A DNA stretch of 64,000 bases from Ditylenchus dipsaci (GCA_004194705.1 SADC01001363.1:1-64000); one strand, 5' to 3'. Positions 46,576 to 57,288 are shown, counted from the first letter of the stretch. Notes: generated by a model from the letters alone, not told the origin. Translations and numbers: made by a program.

Positions 46576-47905
46576 AAAGTGCTGAAGTGCGCCAGTCGGC
46601 GTAAGTAGCTAGTGGGTTCGATTCACAATGCCGCTTTCACTGCTTTTCAAGCCGTTCACTTCGCCTTTTTGAAAAATTTTTGGGGAAAATAAAACTCCTT
46701 AAACTTGACTAGAAATACGTGTTTTGGACTTCAAATATTTTCTAGTTTTGTAAATTCTGTATTAGAAATTTTGATCTGTATTTTCTGAAAGAGGAGATCT
46801 CAGCCTCCTTTTGGTGTATAGTGCATCATGTGTAATGGAAACCTCCGCATCAACATGAAAAATAAGTTCCATTTTAACTTTTTGCCGAGTATTTGTCCTA
46901 AAATCTATTTTTTTGTCTGACTTTTTTTTTCAAATTCTGATATGCATGACCGAAATTTCCAAAACTCTGTTCCGCTAGTGTGTAGAGCAGAACCAGGGCT
47001 GCATTTTGGTCTGAAAATTGTTGTAAACGTGCAAAATTTGGGTCTTCAAATGCTAAATGTGTTTCATGTAATTTTTTTGTCTTATATTTGACCTAAATTC
47101 TTGATTTTCATTCGTCCTGTACTCAAAATTTTTAGTTAAAAGTTAAAAATCTGAACTTAATGACCCAGATCTACTTTTCGATTTCACGTCGAATGATCTA
47201 ATAATAAAAAATTATTAAATTTTTTTTGAATAATCGATGGTGATATATTTTTATATTGTCAGTGGGCGGGGTTGAACTCTTGACCTCGAAGAAAACAGCC
47301 TTTTTTGCTGTGTAAAACCCTTTGACAACAAACTTTACGACTGCGCCATGCAGGGACGGCTAAAAACTCAAATGGAACAATTTTGGTCAATTTGAAAAGT
47401 TGTGAGCTTCGTCTTTTGATGATTTGATTACTAGTTTGCTAAAAATATTCCTGAATATTTTCGGAATAAAAATAGTGTCCCGCGCGCATCCAAACGTGGG
47501 AATTATCGTTGTCCTTCAAATTTTAGTATTTTTAGCTCACACTTACAAAAATAGCTTTGTAAATAGATGTATGGGTTAGCCAAATGGTATATTAATTGGA
47601 CAGTACCTGGTTGGTACGGCTTTAAATAAGTCATTAGATTGATATTTGCTAGCCATAATTTTTGCCTAATGACAGAGGCAGCTTTAATAGGCAGCAGCTG
47701 TGTTGCTTAGCTAGTAGTGTTTACTAAGCAAGCTAGATTGTTTTTTTTAGATTAATAACACTGCATAATACTATTTTTCTAATCAAAAAACCAGGGTCCT
47801 GTTATATAATCGGATTGAGAATAGGAAGAAGAATGGTCACTATTACTTGTTTGTTTTGCGAACTTTATTTTTTTTTATTTGGCTAACCATCCAAGACACA
47901 GAAAA
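46576..47905. other. tRNA-like repeats, upstream region of the next gene
   Basis: 46590-46640 (GTGCGCCAGTCGGCGTAAG..GGGTTCGATTC) and 47262-47355 on the minus strand (GCATGGCGCAGTCGTAAAG..GAGTTCAACCC) have A- and B-box spacing like tRNA-derived SINEs. TGCTTAGCTAGTAGTG (about 47704) recurs as CTTAGCTACTACTTC (about 47930) near the promoter. Confidence 0.45.
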
Positions 47906-47910
47906 GTGAG

Positions 47911-47918
47911 TATAAAAA
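47911..47918 (+). promoter_or_regulatory. TATA box
   Basis: TATAAAAA lies 56 bases before the start codon at 47967, with a plausible transcription start about 30 bases downstream. It is the cleanest core promoter seen in the window. Confidence 0.55.
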
Positions 47919-47966
47919 GAGCATGTCTTACTTAGCTACTACTTCTGCATCGGGTTTGATAGAAAA

Positions 47967-48725
47967 ATGTTTTCCGCTGCTGTCTCCAATCTTTTTGTTA
48001 AAACTTTGCTAGTTGTAGCTGCAGCTTGTGCAGTCACAGGTATATATATTTTTATATAAAAAATATCAAAATAGCGATTATCAAGAAAAGGTAGCTATTT
48101 GCTGGTGTCTTACTACAGAGTAAACTACAGAAAAACTTGACTCGTTTCTTATTCACCTAACGAAAAAAAACAAGTACAGTGTCATTCTAATTTTTTTTCG
48201 CTGACAACTTCAGTTGGTGTAGATCGGTCCAAAGCCATCGGTCCTTGCGTAGAGTAAGTTAATGGACTGATTTTGACACAACAAAACAAACTTTTTAAGT
48301 GAAAAGTGTCCGTTTGACTTTGTTTGTGTCGAGGCGGAATGCTACAATAAGTCGGATACTGAGCTCACAATGATGAGGATGGCTGATGAAGCTGGTCAGT
48401 GAAAACTTTTATCAAAACCCTAGACATACAATGCGTATAGTAGCTTCAATTGGTGCGTGTGTGAACAACCTGTGCCCAAAGGGCTATGATTGCGTTGATC
48501 TTAAGTGTTACAAAAGTAGTTTTCAGCTTTTACTCCTACTAAAATAATTCCATGTTTTAGGCGCTACGCCAAATTTTCTATCGGACCTTGCGTCAAGTAA
48601 GTAATTTGTTAGGATTTTCAATGGGATAGTTGAAGTTCAGCTAAACAAATCACAAATTATTTGCAACTAAACGAATTTTCAGAATTAATTTTTAATTTTT
48701 AGCAATAGATGTCCAGAAGAATTTA
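47967..48725 (+). CDS. secreted cysteine-rich repeat protein (nematode CC-like)
   Basis: Exon 1 (47967-48039) encodes a signal peptide (MFSAAVSNLFVKTLLVVAAA then CAVTG). Exon 2 (48214-48253) and exon 3 (48300-48394) give VGVDRSKAIGPCVDEKC, PFDFVCVEAECYNKSD. Exon 4 (48441-48515) gives a second unit, IGACVNNLCPKGYDCVDLKC. Exons 5 (48561-48596) and 6 (48703-48725) give FSIGPCVNNRCPEEF, a partial third unit. Introns are mostly 45-60 bases with GT/AG. The unit IGxCVxxxCPxGYxCVxxxCY is like repeats of secreted nematode proteins. The exon 4 to 5 join is out of phase by one base, and the final exon is unclear. Expected extracellular; no enzymatic role is implied. Confidence 0.65.
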
Positions 48726-48984
48726 GTGAGTTTTTATCTGCCTTAAAAATGTCTTTTACATCTTTTGCGCTAATTGGCTGTCGTATAGTTTCCGTCGCTT
48801 TAAAGCTTCAAAGACTCTAATTGATATGACACAACACTTTCTAAGTAAATTAAAACTTACAATATAACTTTGGCTCTAAATCAGGGTTCTCATCTCAAAA
48901 TTTGAATATAAGTAAATACGATCCTTCGGGGGCGCAGGGGCTTGGCAGGTAAGAGATGCGTGCGCTCACTTACCTTAGACCCTC

Positions 48985-49184
48985 TTAAGGGGCATTGCCG
49001 TCCCCGACAACGAGAATTTCAAATGTTTGAATTGGCGCGGGGCAGCTCTTTTCGTCTCGCACTCTACTCTTTTGACTTGCTTCGAATGACTCAAAAGAGT
49101 ACAATGAAAGACGAAAGAGAACTGTCCCGCGCCAATTCAAACATTTGAAATTCTCGTTGTCGGGGACGGCAATGGCCCTTTAAA
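48985..49184. mobile_element. TTAA-type MITE, GGGCATTGCCGTC family
   Basis: The ends TTAAGGGGCATTGCCGTCCC and GGGGACGGCAATGGCCCTTTAA are inverted; the interior is nearly a perfect palindrome (GAATTTCAAATGTTTGAATTGG..). Related to 63438-63620 and 1017-1221. Confidence 0.85.
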
Positions 49185-50212
49185 TTGGATTAGGACGAAA
49201 AAAACGGCTATGTTAGCTGTATTAGCCATGTTAGTACGGAAATACTCCTTTCTAGTACGAAATGATACTTTATAGCAGCAAAAACTTTGTTTTTTAAACT
49301 TTTATTTTTTCCTATCAAAATCATGCGTAAACTTTTTAAATTTTTTTAACGATTGTATAGTCCTGAATCTTACAAGGAAAGGATCCTGACTGTCACCTCA
49401 GTAAATTTTGATGAATTTTTCCATTCGCGCATTCTTTTAGACCGTGCAAAATTCTATTATGAATCTGGATCCCCCGCTCTGAAATCAAACAACTTTAGAA
49501 ATGATCACAACTTCATGTGTCAACCAGAAAACGTATCAGTTCAAAAAAAAGTTGTATGCAAATCGAATTTCGGTACTAGAAAGGAGTGTCTTGGTATTAG
49601 AAAAGAATACCGTATTTTCTCTATCAACGCACCCAGTTTCATTATTTTTCAACCCCCGAAAAATCTCAAAATGTCAATCAAAAATGGCCTTAACTCTAAA
49701 ATCTTAGTCAAAAATAGGAGGAAGGGGGGTTCATTATTAGAGAGGGGTTCCTAAATAGAGAAAATACGGTATTTTGGTACTAGAAAAAGCACCACACAGC
49801 AATAAATCCCGATATTGATCTTAAAAAACTGTTTTCAATTGATAACCTTTTGATTCTTGTTCGAATTTTCGAACAAGAGGTAGTTTATATAATTTTATGG
49901 CTGAATTTTTCTCCGGTGCCTTAGGCTCCAAGGGTGAAAAATAAAGCCCCCTTTCTAATAGAGCCGCCCCCCTCTCTTCTAAAAGAGCCCCTTCTAGAGG
50001 TTGATTGAAAAATAAAGCCCCTCTCCCCTGGGGCTCCATTAGAAGAAATAAGGTGATTCCGAGCAAGACTCTTGATCAAAAATGCATTCAGAGGCTTTTT
50101 TCGCCCAGCTTGAGTGACCAAACAGGGTAGAATAGCCTAACATAAGGTGATTTGACTCGGTCAAAATTTCGGTCGAATTTTTTTATCCAAAAGTGCTCTT
50201 ACGCACTCTAAA
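49185..50212. other. MITE-rich spacer
   Basis: 49608-49771 is a CCGTATTTTCTC-ended MITE (TACCGTATTTTCTCTA / TAGAGAAAATACGGTA). 49915-50040 has a related GGGGCTC..AATAAAGCCCC hairpin region. 50045-50105 is a piece of the 13663-14350 family. No gene. Confidence 0.55.
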
Positions 50213-50397
50213 ACATGGTTTCTATCGTTTTTACAGCGTAAATCACACTTAACACTGACATGACTGATTCTCCTAAGTGTACATCCTGTTGCAGATTTTC
50301 TGCAGATGACGGAAATAAAAAAATGAAAAAAGTTTGCTCCTTGGTAGTCCGCTGCCCCTCTGAACCAGCCAAGTCAAGATTTTTGATCATGCGACTT
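50213..50397 (-). pseudogene. kinesin motor-domain fragment (tentative)
   Basis: The minus-strand frame reads IKNLDLAGSEGQRTTKEQ, then FIFLFPSSAENLQQD and VHLGESVMSVLSVIYAV. DLAGSE is the kinesin switch II signature, and VHLGESVMSVLSVIYAV lines up with the following helix (VHINKSLxALGNVIxAL) of kinesins. The gap between them is several residues longer than usual, part of it hydrophobic, perhaps an intron remnant without a clear donor. The frame is cut at the left end of the 50396-52457 element. No other motor motifs (P-loop, switch I) were found nearby. Confidence 0.35.
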
Positions 50398-50848
50398 TAA
50401 AGGGGCATGCCCACGCAATAAGTCTCATTTCAAATGTTTGAATTCCCGGGCACCAGTTTTTCAGATGAAGACAAAATAAATTTGAATTCGCTTTTCATTT
50501 CGAAAAAATTTATGTTATCCTTTTAGTCATCTCACTTTTTGCAATCGCTTTTTTCTGTAACAATTATCATCTTGTTTAGCAATACCCAATTCTAGGGGCA
50601 AAACAAGTCTCAGTTAAGTCTCGTCTTGAAAATGTTGGATTTCACGTTTTCTTGCACAGCTTTATCTCGGAGTTCAGCTAGTCCATAACTCGCTCCCTAT
50701 GTCAAGAAATTTTAGCGTCTCAGTTATTCGTCCAAAGCCGATCCCCGACACCAATTGTAATTTTATAAAAGCATTAATTTTTCAACCAAACATAAACGGA
50801 TCCCATTTGCCATAGGCTGGAACTGCTATCCTTATCATTCAACACCAT

Positions 50849-51087
50849 TACCGTATTTCCTCTAATAGAGCCCCTTTTCTCAATAGACTTTTAGGGTAAG
50901 TGGCTAAGGACCGAGTAAATATTTTGCAAAGCTGTTTATAGAATTTCTTGACTCCTATGAGCTTTACCAGTTCTGCTTTCTAGATTTTGAAGTTTCGTCC
51001 GAAAATCTCGAGATCGACCCAAAATTTTCTCGATTTTTGGTGAGTTGCAAAATAAAACCCCAGGGGCTATATTGGAGGAAATATGGT
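50849..51087. mobile_element. CCGTATTTCCTC-ended MITE
   Basis: The ends TACCGTATTTCCTCTAATAG and TATTGGAGGAAATATGGT are inverted. Subterminal words AGAGCCCC / GGGGCT face each other. Relatives: 49608-49771, 59132-59220 and single ends at 26768, 28232. Confidence 0.72.
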
Positions 51088-51309
51088 TTTAATCATATGC
51101 ATCACCTAATTTTGGACAGTGTTATTATTCAGTATGTAAAGTTCATTTCAGAAAAGGACGTTGTTTAATAATATCTCAACGAAAAATTATTTACATGTGT
51201 ATAGCCTTCAATTTAATGCCAAAGTCCACAGAATTTTTCTGATTCGTGCAGTCCAGCTTGTTGCGTCTTCGACGCAATTGATGTCTACAAATTTCTTCAC
51301 TTTCTCAGT

Positions 51310-51390
51310 CGGGGGTTTGGTTTCCTACTGGTTAAAGCGTTTCCCTGCGGATCCAAAGGGAGTGGTATCAAATATCCCCTCCATCCCTCG
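51310..51390 (+). repeat. tRNA-like pseudogene / SINE head
   Basis: TTTCCTACTGGTTAAAGCG resembles a D-arm A box; CCCTGCGGATCCAAAGGG an anticodon arm; GTGGTATCAAATATCCCC a degenerate T-arm B box. The acceptor stem does not pair and the T arm is mutated, so it is not called a tRNA. Confidence 0.45.
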
Positions 51391-51746
51391 CTTTTCCAAT
51401 TTACGAGCGGTTCGCCGCGGCCGCTCGCGACAAGCTGATTGAAAGATGTGCTGTTGCTTTGGCGGAAGCACTCATTTTCACACAGACATTTTGGATGTTG
51501 GGATACTACTACAAGACAATTTGGAAGGTTGTGAAGAAATTGATATAGAAACATCTTAACATAAACCACGATAACGATAATACGAGATTTCGGTCATTCG
51601 AAAGCCCTAAAAAGTGATAATCGAATAATGTCGTCATCCTGCAACATAATACAATCCTTCTCTATTTTTCATAGTTTCAGGCCTCGACTTACCACAAATC
51701 CATTCCTCACGACATCACTCGAAATTCACAAAATCCAACAACTTAT

Positions 51747-51752
51747 TTTATT
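51747..51752 (-). terminator. poly(A) signal of RPS27
   Basis: AATAAA on the minus strand, about 80 bases downstream of the RPS27 stop codon. Confidence 0.6.
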
Positions 51753-51833
51753 GCGCCAGAGAACACATACAGAACGAAAATCCGACAATAAGGAGACTTA
51801 TTTAACAGCAGTCGAATCAAATGTATTCTCTCT

Positions 51834-52143
51834 TCAGTACGGCTTCTTTCTGAACTTGCAGCCTTCCACCAGGCGCGCTTTTCCTCCAGTAGGCTGACAG
51901 AGAACAGTTCCACATCCAACGCAAGAAACAACGGTAGAGGCATGGCTGAAGGTAGTCGTAATCTTGGTGCAACCGGGACACTTCAAATCCTGAAATAATT
52001 TCGACTGAAACCAAAAAGCTTGTAAAAAACTGATAAAAACTTACCATGAAGAACGAATTCGGATGCTGGACAAGTCGCTTCAGCTTGTGACGCTTGAGCT
52101 CATCTTCCTTGGTGGGTTGAAACAAATCTTTTCCGAGTGGCAT
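51834..52143 (-). CDS. RPS27: 40S ribosomal protein S27 (eS27)
   Basis: Exon 1 (52143-52045) reads [20 protein letters not shown] then [14 protein letters not shown] 55-base intron (52044-51990, GTAAGT..TTTCAG) follows. Exon 2 (51989-51834) reads [51 protein letters not shown] and TGA. The spliced product is 84 residues, the usual length. The zinc ribbon is intact: CPGC near residues 37-40 and CVGC near 56-59, four cysteines holding one zinc. eS27 sits on the small ribosomal subunit and is needed for its assembly. The usual C-terminal RRKQH is replaced by RKKPY. The gene lies between inverted MITE-like arms (50396-52457) yet shows no damage, so it is probably functional. Confidence 0.97.
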
Positions 52144-52458
52144 CTTGCTTTATGCTTGACGAAAGAGCTTCTAAAAGCAATGTATTTTATATCGCAAAAA
52201 ATTAAATTCATGCATGGTTACTTGCAAAAATAATAACAAACGTGAACAGTACAAGTTACCATATCACACTCAGCTATGGTCACAAAAAAGGGTTTTACGG
52301 AAAAAAAGGATAGCAAAAAGTGAGACGACCAAAAAATAACATAATTTTGTCGAAATGAAAAGTGAATTCAAATTTACTTTGTCTTCATCTGAAAACTGGT
52401 GCCCGGGAATTCAAACATTTGAAATGAAACTTATTGGCGTGGGCATGCCCCTTTAAAC

Positions 52459-52700
52459 TTTAAAGGGCCATTGCCATCTGTTTTGAATTGTCCCCCGCCA
52501 ATTCAAATTTTCGTGCCTAATCATTTAACTTCTGTACTGATTTTTCAACTTGGTTTCTAAAAACAAGGCCTAGAATTTAATTTTAGGTATAGTTATGTTA
52601 GAAACCAAGTTGAAAAATTCGCACAGAATTTCAACCATTCAGAAAAAAATTTGAATTGGCGGGGGACAACCGTTGTCGGGGAAGGCAATGGCCCTTTAAA
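52459..52700. mobile_element. TTAA-type MITE, GGGCCATTGCC family
   Basis: The ends TTTAAAGGGCCATTGCCATC and GGCAATGGCCCTTTAAAG are inverted; inner arms CAACTTGGTTTCTAAAAACAAGG / AACCAAGTTG pair. It abuts the right arm of the RPS27 segment. Confidence 0.8.
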
Positions 52701-52794
52701 GTTTAAAGGCAGATCTCGTCAATATCCATTTTTGATTTGAGTGATTAATAGCTTGAAATAAAGCGCAGATTAGGTGCTTTCAAATGAGCTATCA

Positions 52795-53641
52795 TCAAAG
52801 TATTGATGACGATTATATGAAAAATTTTAGTTCATAGAAAGAATCGTGTCATTTTCCGAAAATGTGGTTGATACTGAAATATGCCGAAAAAAGTTTGATA
52901 CGGTCGTGCTTTCAGTTACCAACTTTTTTGACGTAAAACGTATATTTCGATAAGAAAACCTGATTTTCGACACCGGATTCATGCTCACCATAAAAATTAA
53001 TTTGCTTATAAAACTGCTCTTAAAGAGGCATACCAGCGCGTTAAAGCGGGGAACAGCAGCTTTTCAAAAATCGTCACTGTTTTCACTTGTTTCAACTCGA
53101 ATCTGATATTTATGACTTTATGCTACTTTTAAAAGTAGGCAGAAAACTATCGTCGGATCACATAGAAGGTTTATAGAAAATAGTCAAGAGATAACTTGCT
53201 GGTCCCCGGCTTAATTGCAGTGTAACGCGCTGGTATGCCCTTAAAACCTCATAACTTGATGTGAAATTTCAAATTCCCCTCAAAAGAATAAATATTTATG
53301 ATTTAAAAATTCGAGATTTAAATATTGTTATCCTGATCGGAATTTGAAATTCCACAGCAAGTTGTAAGGTTTAAAAGCAGTTTTAGAAGCAAATCGATTA
53401 TGCTGAACAAAAATCCGATGTCAGAAAGTCAGTCACAAAGTTTGTTTTCACTCTGCTTCAAAGAATTTTCTGGTGCAGTTTTTTTTGCTTTGTCGAATGG
53501 TATGCATGGCTAACTAAAAAAAACCTTATCAAACTTATTTCGGTATATTTCAGTATCAACAATGTTTTCGGAAAATGACACGATTATTTCTATTAACAAC
53601 AACTTTTACATATAATCGTCATCAATACCTCGATGATACAG
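52795..53641. repeat. 850-bp fold-back containing a nested MITE
   Basis: The left arm (CAAAGTATTGATGACGATTATA.., GTGTCATTTTCCGAAAATG, GCCGAAAAAAGTTTGATA) is matched in reverse at 53500-53641. Inner arms AATTTGCTTATAAAACTGCTC pair with TTTTAGAAGCAAATCG. A MITE (53024-53240) interrupts the left arm only. Sequence words are shared with the 1559-2854 palindrome. Confidence 0.8.
53024..53240. mobile_element. MITE with proven TTAA target duplication
   Basis: TTAA flanks both ends (53020-53023 and 53241-53244). The ends AGAGGCATACCAGCGCGTTA and TAACGCGCTGGTATGCCC are inverted. The uninterrupted opposite arm of the fold-back (near 53375-53400, complement ACTGCTTTTAAACCTTAC) shows the empty site, with one TTAA. 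TTAA duplication is the hallmark of piggyBac-type transposition, so it is inferred to be a piggyBac-like MITE. Confidence 0.85.
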
Positions 53642-54635
53642 TCAAACCTCAATTTAACAGCCAAAAGCCATTTGGTCATTTTTCTTTGAAAAGGCCATTT
53701 TATCCAGTGCTTGTTGAGATTTGAGCACAAATTTTAAAGATTTTGACATAAAGTCTTAAATTCTCTGAAGATTTAAGGTGCCAAATAAAGTTGAAATTTT
53801 TAAATAAAGTACAGATCCTCATTTGAGGACCTGCTTTATATGTATTTGCATCTCTATAAAAAATGCCTTGGTTTCCCCTGTTGATTTTTTTTTAGATTTT
53901 TTCCACCAAATTTTCATAAAGCGTTTATTTATTCTTTTTTATAATTTTTACATAAAATTTTTTTCCCTTAGTCTTTTCCATTGCTGTTTGTCCACACTTG
54001 TCCAATTTTTCAAAAAAAAATTCTTTTCTCTCAATTTCTTTAAAGTTACTCTAGAATGTTGTGCGCTGCCAAGATCAGCGTAATCCACAATGTGGAGTCC
54101 ACATTGCATTTGTTTAGGTAAGTTGTAGCTTATGTTTCCTAAGTTCATAATATATCAAATAAATCTGCAACTTGGCCGGGTAAAACAATCTCTAGAATTT
54201 TAGTGTAGACCTTTGTATATAGTATTTGCTAGAAATATATATATATTTCTAACAAAAATAAGTGTATTTGAATTCTTTTTGGAAATTTTGGAAGAAAAGA
54301 AAATTTTCCGAAAAAATCAGCTTAGGACCTTAGGACCGAGCCGAAGGACCGAGGCAAAGAACATTTTGAATTTTTTTACCAAAATTTTTTTAAAAATGAT
54401 TCAAAAGTGTAAATAAACACTTTTTAAGACTTTCAGAAGGAATTTTAAAAAAATGAACATGGGAGACCAAATCATATTTTTTTGAAGATATGCCAATGCA
54501 TGTAGAGCCGATACTTTTTAGCTTGCAATCGGCTCGATCGCAGGTGCTACCCCTGAAGAAGAGAAGCTACAAAAAAAATCTCGATTGTGTATCTTTGTTG
54601 CTGCTTCATTCCATAAATTTCAAGTACAATTAGAC
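53642..54635. other. no accepted gene
   Basis: AT-rich. A Tigger-like end TACAGTCAAACCTCAATTTAACAGCC is at 53638. Plus-strand ORFs at 53823 and 54213 are T-rich and show no domain. Confidence 0.4.
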
Positions 54636-54945
54636 CTTGCGTAGACCTTTTTTAGGTCTAAAAAGGTCTGCGCCAAGTTTGAACTGGACCTCTAGACCTA
54701 GGTCTATTTTATACCTTAGGTCTAATTTAGACCTAAATTTTGGCACCAATTTGAATTCTATTTTTCATTCTTTACAGTTTTCTTAGCAATACTTTTTTTG
54801 TACCGAATTCACTTCTTTTTGTAACAAATTCACTTTTTTCTGTATCAAATCTGATTTGTAACGATTTATATTTTTGTACCTAATTTACTTCTGTTTGCAC
54901 CAAATTTACTTATTTTTCTACCGAATTTCCTTTTTTCTAGGGTTT
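54636..54945. repeat. TAGACCT cluster and TTTTTGTACCAAATTTACTT array
   Basis: 54636-54735 has repeated TAGACCT / AGGTCTA words in both orientations. 54775-54945 has about seven head-to-tail units of about 21 bases (TTTTTGTACCAAATTTACTTC). The next 60 bases carry GGTCATTTGACCGGTCAAATG. These look like decayed ends of array-ended elements. Confidence 0.6.
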
Positions 54946-55516
54946 TGAAATGACCAGTCATTTAATAATACGGTCATTTGACCGGTCAAATGACCAAATT
55001 ACGGTCATTCAATCAGTTTACCCAAAGAACATGGATGCACGACAGAGAATCTATTTTTATTAGAATTAGACATGTCATTCAATTAAAATCATACATAAAC
55101 ACATCGAACTAGGTACACTGGTGCCTTACAGACACCTAGTTACAAAAGTAATATGCCAATCACTATCGTGCCCACAAAAAATTACGAAAATACATTGTAT
55201 TCTTTCTGCTAGACACACCCATAGGGTCGTATTCAGTAAGGTTAGTAGAGTTTTGGATCCAAAGTAAGTCATGATCTACTCGATGTGTTTCAGTTAGCCA
55301 GAGCATACATGTTGGTCTGCAGTTCATGGAAAGCCTCTTAAGTTGTGTCCTTTTATGTGTCCTCTTATTTCATTAACTAAATTGTACAGTTGTTCTTATA
55401 AATTTTATCAGCTATGTCTAAGTCAAGACAGGTATAGGTAAAACGCTTTTTGAAGGCAAAACAAAAAAATCCACTCATGCGAGAAATAGAAAACAATTCA
55501 CCGTTTTAAATTTGCT

Positions 55517-55675
55517 ATGTATTCAGTTATTGTCGTCATGTTAATTTTGATTTTTTCTGTTCTTGCTATTTTAATCTTCAATAAGCTTGGTACTCTACAG
55601 CTGTTTGTTGATCAGACTGCGAAAACACTGATGAATGGACTTCTTATCCTCGCTGGCTCAGCCCTAATTGTTTAA
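55517..55675 (+). CDS. small two-membrane-segment ORF
   Basis: ATG at 55517 opens 52 codons: MYSVIVVMLILIFSVLAILI, then FNKLGTLQLFVDQTAKT, then LMNGLLILAGSALIV and TAA. Two hydrophobic segments (residues 3-20 and about 38-52) flank a short polar loop, fitting a small hairpin membrane protein or a signal-anchor exon. AATAAA at about 55766 could be its poly(A) signal. No family is recognised and no splice site is needed. AT-rich DNA can give hydrophobic frames by chance. Confidence 0.35.
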   Translation: MYSVIVVMLILIFSVLAILIFNKLGTLQLFVDQTAKTLMNGLLILAGSALIV

Positions 55676-55979
55676 GCCATCTTGATTTCTTCTCGGATAA
55701 CAAAATCAAAAGAAAAGGTACTTTTGACATCAACCTTTATAGAAGTAAAATGACTGATAATCCATTAATAAACTTAATTTTAAACCACCAATCGATAGCC
55801 CAGACAAAAGAAGGCACTTGTGCACTTAAGGGGGAAGGGCTTTTTTGCTTAACTGTAAATACGGTTTAAACGTCTCCTAAGTAATTTTATACGCCAGAAA
55901 CGATAAAAAAAAGGTTGTTTCCTAACAGTTTCCGCACTAAAAAGTGAAGTTCTCAAAAAAAATTAGTTACCAAAGGTTG

Positions 55980-56420
55980 AACATCTGCTTTGGTCCCTAA
56001 GGTGATTAAATTAAAAAGGGTACCTATATATCTTGAAAAGCCAAAAAATGGAATTTGAACATAGTTTTCTTAGCTGGGCCTACCGCATAAAGAAACTCTG
56101 GTATGCATATTGTTTTTATGCATCCAGAGTTACTCCGAGTGATTTGCGTCTAAGGTATGTGGGTGTGCGCATCTCAACTCCAAGCAACCAAGCCCCTGCG
56201 CCCCCGAAGGGCGCAGGGGCTTGTAATTTTTTTTAACGCCGGGAGCGCAGGGGGCTTGGTTGGTTAGAGATACGCGCACAGACTTACCTTAGACATAATT
56301 CCGAGCAAAACTCTTGATCATACATGCATTAAAGACTCTTTTTGCCCAGCTCCAGTGACCAAAACGTGGTAAGATACCTTAATACAAGATATTTTACTAT
56401 GGGGACCAAGGCAGTTGGTC
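55980..56420. repeat. fold-back, family of 13663-14350
   Basis: The left arm (GTTTTCTTAGCTGGGCCTACC..AAGGTATGTGGGTGTGCGC) and right arm (GCGCACAGACTTACCTTAGAC..GCCCAGCTCCAGTGACC) flank CCCCGAAGGGCGCAGGGGCTTG at about 56190-56225. Outer words TTGGTCCCTAAGG / GGGGACCAAGGC also pair. Confidence 0.75.
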
Positions 56421-57288
56421 AACCTTTGGTAACTAACTTTTTCCGATAACTTTTTTTTAGCGCGGAAACTGTTAGGAAACTACTTTTTTATCGTTTTTGG
56501 CCTATAAAAATAACTTAGGAAATGTTTAAACCTTATTTATAGTTGACCAAAAAGTCGCTCTGATATGGATGTTAATTTGCCAACGGTTGTTTATTTCGCC
56601 TTCTGCGAATTTGACTATTTTTCTTAGGTCTACACATTCGATACTTTGTTCTTCCCGCGACTCTAGGAAAAGGGTGCTAGCGCTGTTTTGAGTAGCCTCA
56701 AGAACGTGAAGCTTTTTGCAAAGAACATTCGCTTCTTCCCGATTTACACTCCCGGACACGGGTCCGCGACAATTCGCCTCCGGGCCGATTCGCCTCCAGG
56801 GACAATTCGCCTCCCTGGACAAAAAAAGTAGTAGAAGTAATCTTTGAAAAGTCACAGTCAACATACCAAATTCAAAAAAACATTTATTTTTAATGTTTTT
56901 TTGGATAGCTAATAGCCTGAATATCAATTAGAACCAAACTTGTAAATAAAAGTCGGTAAAAACGGGTGTGCACCCAGTGGTATTCGAACCTGTGACCTAG
57001 GCAATGCGTGTATAATCTTGTCAGTGGAATTTGCCCTAGCAGTTTTTATGATTGTAAGAGACAGTAAAACATAGGTTGTGTAACATTCATTCTATTTTTA
57101 AAAAGCATATAGTCAACTTTCTAAAAACTGGCATCCTTGAGGACCAGCCTTGGTGTGCGTTACTACTCATTTGCGCAAACTCATTTGGAAAAACTCATTT
57201 GCGCAAATTTTTTGAAGTTACAGGTTCGAATCCCGGTAGTAGCAAAAATTATTTTTTCTTCACTGGAATAACTTTGATAACCCTATAG
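56421..57288. other. GACAATTCGCCTCC repeats and tRNA-like arms
   Basis: 56745-56822 has four units of GGGACAATTCGCCTCC after CGGACACGGGTCCGCGACA, similar to the ends of 32584-33742. 56965-57010 on the minus strand and 57210-57235 on the plus strand carry tRNA T-arm-like words (ACAGGTTCGAATACC; ACAGGTTCGAATCCC), an inverted pair. No gene. Confidence 0.5.

Larger units (their letters stand above)
50396..52457. mobile_element. TIR-bounded 2.06-kb segment carrying RPS27
   Basis: The left arm begins TTTAAAGGGGCATGCCCACG at 50396, and the right arm ends with its complement at 52457. The arms extend about 160 bases inward and agree at most positions: both contain TCATTTCAAATGTTTGAATT, CCCGGGCACCAGTTTTCAGATGAAGACAA and CTTTTCATTTCGA. 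The termini match the TTAA-targeting MITE family (see 53024-53240). Between the arms lie a MITE (50849-51087), a tRNA-like sequence and intact RPS27. Either a non-autonomous element has captured the gene, or two MITEs landed in opposite orientation around it. Confidence 0.7.

Noticed and set aside
51161..51569. 93- and 90-codon overlapping frames on both strands
   Set aside because: They span a tRNA-like repeat; no coding support.
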